Assembly (NCBI RefSeq): GCF_000971965.1
Contig: NZ_KQ040794.1
Span: 131,150-195,149 of the forward strand
DNA from: Paenibacillus wulumuqiensis
GTDB lineage: Bacteria > Bacillota > Bacilli > Paenibacillales > Paenibacillaceae
DNA: 64,000 nt
Reading direction: 5' to 3'
Below are positions 1 through 8,124 of this stretch, piece by piece; position 1 is the first letter of the stretch; each line of letters starts with the position of its first letter. The notes beneath the pieces are model-generated. The model saw only the letters and a list, made by a program, of their open reading frames with translations, was not told the DNA's origin and searched no databases. A program made the position numbers and the translations under genes.

Positions 1-478
1 CAAGCACTACCGAGAGGGTCAGCTGCTGGGCAAAGGTGAGCTGGCGCATCCCGATCAGCATCAGCCGCCACAGGATATGTCCGGCGAGGAACCAGAGCAG
101 CAGATAAGGGGCGAAAAAGGAATGCGTGATGCCATGCACCCGGAAAACGGTAAAATCGAGCAGCGAATAAATGCTCTGGAACACGATGTACTGCATCCCG
201 ATCGTGCGCAGGATTTTCAGTCCTGTGCGTCCATGCAGATTGGAGCGGGCAAAGTATCCGGTGACCAGTACGAACAGCGGCATATGAAACGAGAAGATCC
301 ACAGGAAAATACCATGTGCGACATCGGAATGACGGATCAGCGGCTCCAGCATATTGCCGATCACCACACATACGATTAGCAGAAAGCGCAAATTTATAAA
401 GTAAGTCTCACCGGCCGCGGAGCAGCGGGCACGGACGGATGTACGAACCGGTTGATAGAGATGGCTGATATTCATCAT
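1..478 (-). CDS. Acyltransferase-3 / fucose 4-O-acetylase-like membrane protein, C-terminus beyond window
   Basis: The minus strand carries an open frame of about 159 codons that runs off the left edge. It begins MMNISHLYQ; a GGAGGG box lies 4 nt before the first ATG (476-478) and 7 nt before the second (473-475), so either could be used. The visible part holds at least three hydrophobic segments and a phrase, FHMPLFVLVTGYF, typical of integral membrane acyltransferases of the acyltransferase-3 family (COG3594-like sugar O-acetylases), which O-acylate surface carbohydrates. The substrate cannot be told. It is divergent from kdgK and shares the upstream region holding a cre-like box. Confidence 0.6.
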   Translation of the reverse strand, partial: MMNISHLYQPVRTSVRARCSAAGETYFINLRFLLIVCVVIGNMLEPLIRHSDVAHGIFLWIFSFHMPLFVLVTGYFARSNLHGRTGLKILRTIGMQYIVFQSIYSLLDFTVFRVHGITHSFFAPYLLLWFLAGHILWRLMLIGMRQLTFAQQLTLSVVL

Positions 479-548
479 TTTCCCTCCACAATTCTAATGA
501 TTTAAAAATAAGACAAAAAAGAATTGAATATTGTGATTAAATTCACAA

Positions 549-563
549 TAGAAAGCGCTCTCC
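549..563. promoter_or_regulatory. cre-like catabolite box between acyltransferase and kdgK
   Basis: AGAAAGCGCTCTCC matches the CcpA consensus TGWAARCGYTWNCW at its core, with two or three mismatches at the edges. It lies about 130 bp upstream of the kdgK start, in an AT-rich divergent promoter region. Carbon catabolite control of the KDG genes is plausible but inferred. A LacI-family operator would look similar. Confidence 0.4.
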
Positions 564-690
564 ATAATTAAAATTGTGTATATATGATGAAGCTGCATCA
601 TTGACAACAAAGAAAGCGGTTGCGAAAATGGATAATATGACCAGCTACATACCACGGCATGATCTTGGTGCCGAATCAGGAGGATGGATA

Positions 691-1653
691 ATGAATAATC
701 AGAATGGTTATCCGGAAGTGGTCACTTTCGGGGAATCCATGGGTTTGCTGACTGCGGAAGATTCCCGCGGACTCGAATATGCGGCCCAGCTGCGCAAATC
801 ATTTGGCGGCGCGGAGAGCAATCTGGCGATCGGTATTGCACGGCTTGGTCATTCGGCCGGCTGGTGCGGCCGACTCGGTAATGATCCGCTTGGACAGATG
901 ATCCAGAAGTCGATCCGGGGAGAAGGCGTTGATGTATCCCGTTCCATTTTAGCGGAAGGAGAACCGACCGGGCTGATGCTGCGTGAGAATGCTTCCGGTC
1001 ATGCATCGGTGTACTATTACCGCAAGCTCTCTGCAGCCAGTCATATGACACCTGACGATCTGGATGAAGAGTATATCCGCAATACCCGTGTGCTGCATGT
1101 CACCGGCATTACGGCGGCAATCAGCGAATCCGGTCTGGCGACTGTGAACCGGGCGATGGATATTGCCAGGGAAGCCGGAGTCACCGTGTGCTTTGATCCG
1201 AATCTGCGGCTGAAGCTGTGGACGCTGGAGCAGGCCCGTCCGGTACTGCTGGCGCTGGCAGAGAAATGCGATTATTTCCTGCCCGGGCTGGATGAACTGG
1301 CGCTGCTGTACGAGACGGACGATCAGGAAGAGATTTTCCGGCGTTTGCGTCAGCTGCAGGCGGTCAGCATTGTGAAGGGCGGTCCGGATCTTACTTATGT
1401 GGTAGAGAAGGATTCCACGCTGGAAGTGCCTTATTTCAAAGCGGAACGCGTGCTGGATACGGTGGGTGCAGGGGATGGATTCTGTGCAGGCTTTATTACC
1501 GGTCTGCTGCGCGGGTATACCATTGAAGAGGCTGTACGTCTGGGCAATCTGAATGGTTCGATGGTCATCCAGGCGGTAGGGGACTGGGAGGCGCTGCCGA
1601 CCGATGCCCAGGTCCAGGCAAAGCTGAGCAACAAGGCACATGTAGAGCGCTGA
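691..1653 (+). CDS. kdgK: 2-keto-3-deoxygluconate kinase (PfkB family)
   Basis: PfkB-family sugar kinase of 320 residues. It phosphorylates 2-keto-3-deoxygluconate to KDPG in the breakdown of pectin and uronic acids. The N-terminal FGESMGLL, the internal FGGAESNLAIGIARLG sugar-site region and the C-terminal GAGDGFCAGF (PfkB signature 2, with the catalytic Asp) are present. The start is ATG 691 because AGGAGG (678-683) lies 7 nt upstream; an in-frame ATG at 574 has no ribosome site. The next gene encodes the KDPG aldolase, so the two form the last two steps of the KDG route. A related ketohexose kinase cannot be excluded from motifs alone, but the neighbour makes KdgK the best call. Confidence 0.85.
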   Translation: MNNQNGYPEVVTFGESMGLLTAEDSRGLEYAAQLRKSFGGAESNLAIGIARLGHSAGWCGRLGNDPLGQMIQKSIRGEGVDVSRSILAEGEPTGLMLRENASGHASVYYYRKLSAASHMTPDDLDEEYIRNTRVLHVTGITAAISESGLATVNRAMDIAREAGVTVCFDPNLRLKLWTLEQARPVLLALAEKCDYFLPGLDELALLYETDDQEEIFRRLRQLQAVSIVKGGPDLTYVVEKDSTLEVPYFKAERVLDTVGAGDGFCAGFITGLLRGYTIEEAVRLGNLNGSMVIQAVGDWEALPTDAQVQAKLSNKAHVER

Positions 1654-1749
1654 TCAGCCGTTAATCTTTGTAAGGTTAGGATTCACTCATTGCCATACAG
1701 ACAGGTCAAATGCATTTTCCAAATTCATTTCCATATGAGGAGAGACAAC

Positions 1750-2412
1750 ATGAAAAAGTTACAACTGCTGCAAAAGATGATGGATAACGGTGTCGTAGCC
1801 GTATTGCGCGGAGATTCCGCAGAGCAGGTATTCGCCATGGCCGAGCAGGCCATCGCCGGCGGGATCAAAGTGATTGAAGTTACGCTGACTGTACCGGGAG
1901 CATTGAATGCGATTGAGAAGCTGAGCCGGATGTACAGCTGGAAGTCGGAAGGCGACAATTTTGCGATTATCGGAGCCGGTACCGTACTGGAACCGCAAAC
2001 CGCACGGGCAGCGATTATGGCAGGTGCCGAATTCGTCGTCGGTCCATCGCTGAATCCGGAAACGGTGAAAATCTGCAATCTGTACCGTGTGCCTGTACTG
2101 CCGGGTGTGACTACACTGGAAGGTGTACAGCAGGCGCTGGAGCTGGGCGTGGATATCGTGAAGCTGTTCCCGGGCAATCTGTATCAACCATCCATTATCA
2201 AGACGCTCAAAGGTCCAATGCCGCAGGCCAATTTCATGCCAACAGGCGGTGTATCGCTGGATAATCTGGGTGAATGGATCAAGGGCGGTGCAGTGGCAGT
2301 AGGCATCGGTTCCGATCTGACGACAGAAGCTTTGAAAACAGGCAATCTTAGTCTGGTACGCCAAAGAGCCGAGCAGTATATGCAGGCTTACCGTGAGGCC
2401 AAGCAGGGCTGA
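1750..2412 (+). CDS. kdgA: 2-keto-3-deoxy-6-phosphogluconate aldolase (KDPG/KHG aldolase)
   Basis: Class I aldolase of 220 residues that splits KDPG into pyruvate and glyceraldehyde 3-phosphate. The Schiff-base lysine sits in VDIVKLFPG, the family Glu in IEVTLT, and the GAGTV, GPSLNP and PTGGV loops of the TIM barrel are all present. ATG 1750 follows AGGAGAG by about 7 nt. The frame stays open upstream to 1690, but without a ribosome site. It lies 96 bp after kdgK on the same strand, probably as one operon. No clear intrinsic terminator follows directly. Confidence 0.88.
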   Translation: MKKLQLLQKMMDNGVVAVLRGDSAEQVFAMAEQAIAGGIKVIEVTLTVPGALNAIEKLSRMYSWKSEGDNFAIIGAGTVLEPQTARAAIMAGAEFVVGPSLNPETVKICNLYRVPVLPGVTTLEGVQQALELGVDIVKLFPGNLYQPSIIKTLKGPMPQANFMPTGGVSLDNLGEWIKGGAVAVGIGSDLTTEALKTGNLSLVRQRAEQYMQAYREAKQG

Positions 2413-2890
2413 TTGAGGCTGCTTTCCATACATTTTTGCAGACGTGTGCATAAAATTACAGGGATCGTGTCAAGATTTATAGAGAACTATAGAGAATTAA
2501 TACTTTTTGACGGGGCTTTTTATTAGCAGAGCCTGTCCAGCTTGCGGAAGGTATTTTAGATTTATTTTTCGAAATGTTTCTGTAAAAATGGTCTGTGTTT
2601 ATTCTGCAGTCAAACAGTCCCAATGATTACTCCAAAATAACTATTTTGGTCCGGGATAGGTGCGAAAGTATATTCCGTTCCATGGAAAGTGGTATACTAC
2701 ACATAGAGCAGCCTGTTGTCCTGCCAGGGAGACAGGCTGCTCTTGTATATCAAGAAGGCTTCGGCAAAACTGGCAGGTGTATGCTGCAGTGCCGGCTGAA
2801 CAGGCGTGGATAATGAGACAGCCGTTCATAACCGGTATGCGGTACTCCGAGTAATCCAGGTAAAACGGGCTTGAAGTGGAAGGAGAACTT
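2413..2890. other. Intergenic region with one strong hairpin, no convincing gene
   Basis: 478 bp between kdgA and the hydrolase. The small open frames here overlap each other and lack ribosome sites. The only clear structure is a perfect 12-bp inverted repeat, AGAGCAGCCTGT (2705-2716) and ACAGGCTGCTCT (2732-2743), with a 15-nt loop. A TATACT (2693-2698) stands just upstream, but a good -35 is lacking, and no long T-run follows the hairpin. Confidence 0.5.
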
Positions 2891-3703
2891 ATGTTTAGAC
2901 AGAAACGTAAATATGCAGGAAGTTATGGAGGCAGCCGCCGCGGCGGACGTGCCGGTAAAATCGGTAAAATTCTACTGGGTATTCTGATTGTGCTGCTCAT
3001 TCTGGGCGGACTGGCTGCCTGGTACCTGCTGACGCCTTATGGGCCGACAGGAGAAGCGGAGCAGGCATTGACCGCACAGCAGCAAGGGGTAACTGTACAT
3101 ACGACAGAGAACTGGATCGAATTCGATGCTGCCAAATCGACCGGTAACAGTCTGATCTTCTATCCCGGCGCACGGGTGAAACCGGAATCCTACAGTTTGT
3201 TTGCCAGAGATCTGGCAGCTGCAGGACACTCCGTATATATTATGAAATTTCCGTTCAATTTTGCCTTTACCAAAGCCAATGCCGCCGATGCGGTCATTAG
3301 CAGCCATCCTGATGAGAAATTTATTATCGGCGGACATTCACTTGGCGGCGTATTTGCTTCACGGTATGCGGTAGCCCATACCGACCGGATTGCGGGGGTA
3401 TTTTTCCTCGCTTCCTATCCGGATCAAAACGGTAACCTGGCAGAACTGGGGTTGCCGGTGATGTCGATTACCGGCTCCGAGGATGGCGTCCTGCAAAAGG
3501 ACAAGTATGAAGCTTCCCGTTCCCTGCTGCCGGCCGATACGGCCTATTACAGCGTGCAGGGCGGCAACCACGGTCAGTTTGGCAGCTATGGCGAGCAGAA
3601 GGGTGATCAGCCTGCCAAGGTCAGTGCAGAGGAGCAGCGTGCTCAGACTGTGAATGCACTGCTCAGCTGGATGAAGGAAATACCGGCAGCCGGCGAAAAA
3701 TAA
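2891..3703 (+). CDS. Membrane-anchored alpha/beta hydrolase
   Basis: A 270-residue protein with a basic, glycine-rich N-terminus (GGSRRGGRAGK), one membrane helix at about residues 25-47 (IGKILLGILIVLLILGGLAA), then an extracytoplasmic alpha/beta hydrolase domain. The catalytic triad is visible: nucleophile Ser in GGHSLGG, an Asp in GSEDGV, and His in GGNHGQFG. ATG 2891 follows AGGAG (2881-2885). The substrate is unknown; the GGNHGQFGSYG ending resembles uncharacterised Abhydrolase_5-type proteins of Firmicutes. It looks monocistronic and is followed by a strong terminator. Confidence 0.75.
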   Translation: MFRQKRKYAGSYGGSRRGGRAGKIGKILLGILIVLLILGGLAAWYLLTPYGPTGEAEQALTAQQQGVTVHTTENWIEFDAAKSTGNSLIFYPGARVKPESYSLFARDLAAAGHSVYIMKFPFNFAFTKANAADAVISSHPDEKFIIGGHSLGGVFASRYAVAHTDRIAGVFFLASYPDQNGNLAELGLPVMSITGSEDGVLQKDKYEASRSLLPADTAYYSVQGGNHGQFGSYGEQKGDQPAKVSAEEQRAQTVNALLSWMKEIPAAGEK

Positions 3704-3818
3704 TCTTCGCTGCAAGGAGCGAAAATCTTCGCTGTAGGAAGTGGAGTATCTATCTTGCAGTCAATGGCAACAGCCGGACATCAACCGAAGGTATGAACAC
3801 CAAATGATGAAGTATAAA

Positions 3819-3867
3819 AGCAGTGTATTCTCCCCGTGCAGCATTCGGGAGAATACACTGCTTTTTG
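3819..3867 (+). terminator. Intrinsic terminator after hydrolase
   Basis: A 16-bp perfect stem with arms at 3819-3834 and 3847-3862 (AGCAGTGTATTCTCCC paired with its complement), a 12-nt loop and a T-run. It ends the hydrolase transcript. Confidence 0.88.
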
Positions 3868-3923
3868 TATAGGTGGTTTTGGGGGTAAACTAATAAGGGA
3901 GACAAGTACAGACAGGAAGGAAG

Positions 3924-4724
3924 ATGATGTTGGCGTTAATCACATACCAGTCGCAGAACATTCAGTGCGATGCCATACTATGGGACAAAGACGGCACATT
4001 GCTTGATTTTATGCAGCTGTGGGGCAGTTGGGCCGAGCTGCTGCTGGGTCATATGGAAGGTTATTTGCAGGATCGCGGTCATTCCTTTACAGGCAGCCGG
4101 GAAAAGGTGATGGGCACGATCTATGATGCATCCGGCAAGCTGACCGGCTACGACCCGCGCGGACCGATGGCGATGGCCTCTGTTCAGGAGACGACAGCCG
4201 TACTGGCCTGGCAGCTGTACAGCGCAGGCGTTCCATGGGATGAAGCCATTTTGCAGATCACTGACTTTAGCCGCCAGGCCATGGAGCAGATGGAACAGAC
4301 CCGTCCGGTACAGCCGCTGCCGAACCTGATTCCACTGCTGAACAGCTGCCGCGAGGCTGGGCTGCCCTTGGCCGTCGTAACCTCGGACTGGACCTCCGAA
4401 GCTCTCAAACATCTGCGCTGGAGCGGGCTGGAGACGTACTTTACCGAGATCATCGGCAGCGACCTCGTAACGTCAGGCAAGCCAGCACCGGATATGGCCC
4501 TGCTGGCCTGCCAACGCCTGTCCGTCCAACCGGGCCATACGATACTGATCGGAGACAGCAACGCCGATATGCAAATGGGCCGCCAGGCCGAACTCGCCTG
4601 CTGCATCGGCATCGCTCCAACTGCCGAAGCCCCTACCCATCTGCCGGATGCTGATATCATCATTCACGACTACCGGGAACTGCAGATCATCACAGCAGAT
4701 GGCTCACAATCCGTGCAGGAATAA
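3924..4724 (+). CDS. HAD-superfamily phosphatase
   Basis: A 266-residue hydrolase with all four HAD motifs: nucleophile DKDGTLLDF near residue 22, the Ser/Thr of VVTSDWTSEA, the Lys of SGKPAPDMALLA, and the acidic ILIGDSNADMQMG. The alpha-helical cap between motifs I and II fits subclass I (phosphoglycolate phosphatase-like). The actual phosphoester cannot be named. ATG 3924 is 3 nt and ATG 3927 is 6 nt after AGGAAGG, so the second Met may be the true start. It lies 56 bp before the sirtuin gene. Confidence 0.8.
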   Translation: MMLALITYQSQNIQCDAILWDKDGTLLDFMQLWGSWAELLLGHMEGYLQDRGHSFTGSREKVMGTIYDASGKLTGYDPRGPMAMASVQETTAVLAWQLYSAGVPWDEAILQITDFSRQAMEQMEQTRPVQPLPNLIPLLNSCREAGLPLAVVTSDWTSEALKHLRWSGLETYFTEIIGSDLVTSGKPAPDMALLACQRLSVQPGHTILIGDSNADMQMGRQAELACCIGIAPTAEAPTHLPDADIIIHDYRELQIITADGSQSVQE

Positions 4725-4780
4725 TTACGGCTGTCCATGTAGCCCCCAATACAATATTTATAATACAAGGAGTGATCCCT

Positions 4781-5524
4781 ATGGATAAAGTAAACCAACT
4801 CACTGAATGGATTAGAGAATCAGACCGGATTGTGTTTTTCGGCGGAGCAGGTACATCCACCGAGAGCGGCATCCCCGATTTTCGTTCGGCGACTGGATTG
4901 TATCAGGAAAGCGGACAGCAGGGATATTCGCCCGAGGAAATGTTGAGCCGACCGTTTTTTGACCGGGAGCCGGAACTGTTCTATGCATTTTACCGTTCTA
5001 AAATGCTTTACCCGGATGTGCAGCCCAATCCGGTGCATGAGATTCTGGCCGAACTGGAGCAGCAGGGCAAACTGCTGGCGGTTATTACGCAAAATATCGA
5101 CGGACTGCACCAGAAGGCAGGCAGCCAAAATGTACTGGAGCTGCACGGTTCGGTGCATCGCAATTACTGCATGAGCTGCGGCCGGCAATACACGCTGGCC
5201 GAGGTGCTGGCCCAATCCGGTGTACCGCGCTGTTCGGTGGACGGAGGAATTATCCGCCCCGATGTGGTGCTGTACGGAGAATCGCTGAATGCAGATGTGA
5301 TCACTGCAGCGGTAGAAGCGCTGTCGGCAGCCGATCTGCTCATTATCGGCGGGACTTCCCTGACGGTGTATCCGGCGGCCAGCTTTATTACGTACTTCCG
5401 GGGCAGACATACCGTACTGATGAATGCGTCGGCAACCGCGCATGACCGTCATGCTGATCTCATTATCACCGAGCCAATGGGATCAGTGATGCGGCAGGTA
5501 CAACAGCAGCTGCACAAGGGATGA
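4781..5524 (+). CDS. cobB: NAD-dependent protein deacylase (sirtuin, Sir2/CobB family)
   Basis: A 247-residue sirtuin that removes acyl groups from lysines using NAD+. The signature GAGTSTESGIPDFR, the catalytic TQNIDGLHQKAG, the active-site His in LELHGSVHR, and GGTSLTVYPA are all intact. The zinc ribbon is unusual: the first pair is CMSC, but the second pair reads CSVD instead of CxxC, so only three of the four usual cysteines are present. ATG 4781 follows AAGGAGTG by 6 nt. Deacetylase versus desuccinylase specificity is not resolved here. Confidence 0.88.
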   Translation: MDKVNQLTEWIRESDRIVFFGGAGTSTESGIPDFRSATGLYQESGQQGYSPEEMLSRPFFDREPELFYAFYRSKMLYPDVQPNPVHEILAELEQQGKLLAVITQNIDGLHQKAGSQNVLELHGSVHRNYCMSCGRQYTLAEVLAQSGVPRCSVDGGIIRPDVVLYGESLNADVITAAVEALSAADLLIIGGTSLTVYPAASFITYFRGRHTVLMNASATAHDRHADLIITEPMGSVMRQVQQQLHKG

Positions 5525-5602
5525 TGATTGCATAATGATAACGCTTCCGGTATGATTTGTGAGGAAATATGGATTTTATTCAGCTGAAGGGTGGGGATTG
5601 CT

Positions 5603-6613
5603 TTGGTATATGTAGCTGCGGAAAATCGTTATGAGAATATGAAGTATAACCGTACCGGTCGGACCGGTCTGAAATTGCCGGCCATCTCGCTGGGGTTATG
5701 GCATAATTTTGGAGGAATCAACTCGTATGAGAATTCCAGAGAGATGCTGACGCGTTCCTTTGATCTGGGAATTACGCACTTTGATCTGGCCAATAACTAT
5801 GGACCGCCGGCAGGCTCGGCAGAAGAAACTTTTGGTAAGGTGCTCAAGCATGATCTGGCACCTTACCGGGATGAACTGATCATCTCGACCAAAGCGGGTT
5901 ATTATATGTGGCCCGGCCCTTATGGCGAATGGGGTTCCCGCAAAAATCTGGTTGCCAGTCTGGATCAGAGTCTTAAGCGGATGGGACTGGATTATGTGGA
6001 TATTTTCTACTCGCACCGCTTTGATCCGGAGACACCGCTGGAAGAGACGATGATGGCACTGGATCATATTGTACGTTCCGGTAAAGCACTATATGTCGGC
6101 ATCTCCAGCTATAGTGCGGAGCAGACCCGTGAAGCTGCCCAAATCCTCAAGGAGCTCGGAACGCCGCTGGCGATTCATCAGCCCCGCTATTCCATGTTGG
6201 ACCGCTGGATCGAAAATGGTCTGCAGGATACGCTTGATGATATAGGTGCAGGCAGCATTGCTTTCTGTCCGCTGGAGCAGGGTGTACTGACCAGCAAATA
6301 TCTGAATGGTGTGCCGGAAGATTCCCGTGCAGCCGGTTCTTCAGTCTTCCTCAAGCAGGATCAGATCAAGCCGGAGACAATCCGCAAAGTACGTGCCCTG
6401 AACCAGCTTGCCGCAGCGCGGGGGCAGAGTCTGGCACAGATGTCACTGGCATGGGTACTGCGTCATGGCCGATTGACGTCTGCATTGATCGGGGCCAGCC
6501 GTGTATCCCAGATCGAGGAAAATATCGTAGCGCTCAACAATCTGGAATTCTCTGCCGAGGAACTGCAGCGGATCGATACGATTCTGAAATCTTCTGCCGA
6601 GCACAGCGAGTAG
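5603..6613 (+). CDS. Aldo/keto reductase, YghZ (L-glyceraldehyde 3-phosphate reductase) type
   Basis: A NADPH-dependent aldo/keto reductase of 336 residues. The Asp/Tyr of HFDLANNYGPP, the Lys of ISTKAGYYMWPGPYG and the His of IFYSHRFD form the AKR tetrad. LPAISLGLWHNFG and the YYMWPGPYG loop are characteristic of Escherichia coli YghZ/Gpr. The start is placed at TTG 5603, giving MVYVAAENRY, which lines up with the YghZ N-terminus (MVWLANPERY) and is preceded by GGTGGGG at 6 nt. A GTG at 5591 is the alternative. A detoxifying role for reactive aldehydes is known for the family and inferred here. Confidence 0.8.
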   Translation: MVYVAAENRYENMKYNRTGRTGLKLPAISLGLWHNFGGINSYENSREMLTRSFDLGITHFDLANNYGPPAGSAEETFGKVLKHDLAPYRDELIISTKAGYYMWPGPYGEWGSRKNLVASLDQSLKRMGLDYVDIFYSHRFDPETPLEETMMALDHIVRSGKALYVGISSYSAEQTREAAQILKELGTPLAIHQPRYSMLDRWIENGLQDTLDDIGAGSIAFCPLEQGVLTSKYLNGVPEDSRAAGSSVFLKQDQIKPETIRKVRALNQLAAARGQSLAQMSLAWVLRHGRLTSALIGASRVSQIEENIVALNNLEFSAEELQRIDTILKSSAEHSE

Positions 6614-6723
6614 AAGCTGCTGCTCGCAAGAAGGCCACTCATGCAGAGCGGGGTCAATAAACTTGTTCAGTCAAGTATGCGCGCTTCGCTCTGTACGAGA
6701 GTAACTGCATAGACCACAATGTC

Positions 6724-6757
6724 CAAAAAGGCTCCTGTTAGCAGGGAGCCTTTTTTT
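6724..6757 (+). terminator. Intrinsic terminator after aldo/keto reductase
   Basis: AAAGGCTCCTG paired with CAGGGAGCCTTT (one bulge) and followed by seven T. It closes the aldo/keto reductase transcript. Confidence 0.85.
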
Positions 6758-6990
6758 GCTGGCAGGGGAAGAGAAAGGCGGAATGTCTCTTTTCATCAGA
6801 ATGCACTCTATCTTCTGTGCTGCTATTAATGATTGTATTTTGTAATCCGTACTCTGTATTTCAATGGTGTGTCCGTTTATATTTTATAATCCCGTATGCT
6901 CGCCTCGCGTCTGCAAGATGTCCTGGTTATGATGAACTGCTGCATATGAGATGCTGACTGTTGTGCTCTGACAGCATCCTATTCTTATGT

Positions 6991-7872
6991 CTACTGCTGT
7001 GAACCAAGCGACGTCGGCGGCTGGATGGAAGTGCGATACTGGCTCGGAGAGACGCCGTAGAAGCGCCGGAACTGCTTGGAGAAATACAAAGCATCCGTCA
7101 GTCCCACCGAAGCGGCGATCTGCTGGGTCGACAGCTCCGGCCGCTCGCGCAGCAGCTGACGCGCTTTGTCGATGCGCAGTTTGAGCAGATAGGTGACAGG
7201 GGTCATACCTGTCTCCTTTTTGAAAATGCGGGACATGTAAGCACGGTTGTAGCCAATGCTGCTGCACATATCCTCAATGGATACCGGGTGCGCATACTGA
7301 CTGGACATGTAGTGGATCATCTGCTTGACCGTACGGCGGGTGATCGATTCGGCTCCCGGCAGGGCCGCCTGGCGGGTCAGCAGCTCGCTGGCTTCGGCCA
7401 TAATCAGATGCAGATAACCGATAGCGGCCAGATCAGAGCTTTCTTTTTGCGTGTAAAAAGCCTGCAGCATAGCCTGCAAATACGCTCCGATCCGGCCCGG
7501 GTCTTCTTGCTGCTCCGAACGGGCAACCGGTGAACCGGCATGAAATCCGGCCTGCTCTGCCAGGGCATCAGCCTGATCACCGGCAAAGGCAAACCAGTGA
7601 TAACGCCAGGGCTGCTGACGGTCGGATACATAGCTGACCAGCTGGCCGGGATGGATCAGAAAAGAATCCCCTGCGCTTAGCTTATACGTGCGATCCTCGG
7701 TAATAAACTGTCCCTGTCCGCTGGCAATATAGTGATACAGATAATAATCATAGATTTTGGGACCCAGCCTATGGGAAGGCGGAGTCTGGCTCTCTCCGGT
7801 GAACAGGACATACAGTGTACCTTCATCGTGAAAGATCGGGTTGGGAGCGACCTGATAGGTTTTGTCGGGCAT
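6991..7872 (-). CDS. AraC-family transcriptional regulator, probably of the gal operon
   Basis: A 293-residue regulator with an N-terminal cupin-like sensing domain (SAGDSFLIHPGQLVSY region) and a C-terminal AraC/XylS domain with two helix-turn-helix units: SIEDMCSSIGYNRAYMSRIF and STQQIAASVGLTDALYFSKQF, ending in the YGVSPSQYR signature. The frame extends to an ATG at 7896, but AAGGAGG lies inside that extension and 11 nt before the ATG at 7870-7872, so the shorter start is preferred. It is divergent from galK with about 250 bp between them. Regulation of galKET is inferred from position. The effector could be a galactoside. Confidence 0.8.
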   Translation of the reverse strand: MPDKTYQVAPNPIFHDEGTLYVLFTGESQTPPSHRLGPKIYDYYLYHYIASGQGQFITEDRTYKLSAGDSFLIHPGQLVSYVSDRQQPWRYHWFAFAGDQADALAEQAGFHAGSPVARSEQQEDPGRIGAYLQAMLQAFYTQKESSDLAAIGYLHLIMAEASELLTRQAALPGAESITRRTVKQMIHYMSSQYAHPVSIEDMCSSIGYNRAYMSRIFKKETGMTPVTYLLKLRIDKARQLLRERPELSTQQIAASVGLTDALYFSKQFRRFYGVSPSQYRTSIQPPTSLGSQQ

Positions 7873-8040
7873 AATGGACAGTGCCTCCTTGAGCATGATT
7901 GCCGATATAAAATTTCGGGAATACGTTGGGATTGATAATGGATTTGGAGCGGGTCGGCTGCATCTCGTTGTTTTATAGTAGGATTATAACGCAGTGAGGT
8001 CACATTTATCCATATACACGGCACATCTGTTCATTACATA

Positions 8041-8063
8041 TCATAGCGCTTTCAAGGTATACT
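8041..8063. promoter_or_regulatory. cre-like box overlapping the galK promoter
   Basis: On the minus strand 8054-8041 reads TGAAAGCGCTATGA, matching 13 of 14 positions of the CcpA cre consensus. It sits just before a TATACT -10 (8058-8063) and covers the -35/-10 spacer, a position expected for catabolite repression. The -35 (TACATA at 8035-8040) is poor, which fits an activator-dependent promoter. Confidence 0.6.
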
Positions 8064-8124
8064 GGGATCAGCAACAACGCTTCAGCACAGCAAGCGGACT
8101 TTACAGATAAGGTGGAATTAACCC

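Noticed and set aside
2595-2854. Overlapping small frames between kdgA and the hydrolase
   Set aside because: They overlap on both strands across a hairpin, and none has a ribosome site or family motif.
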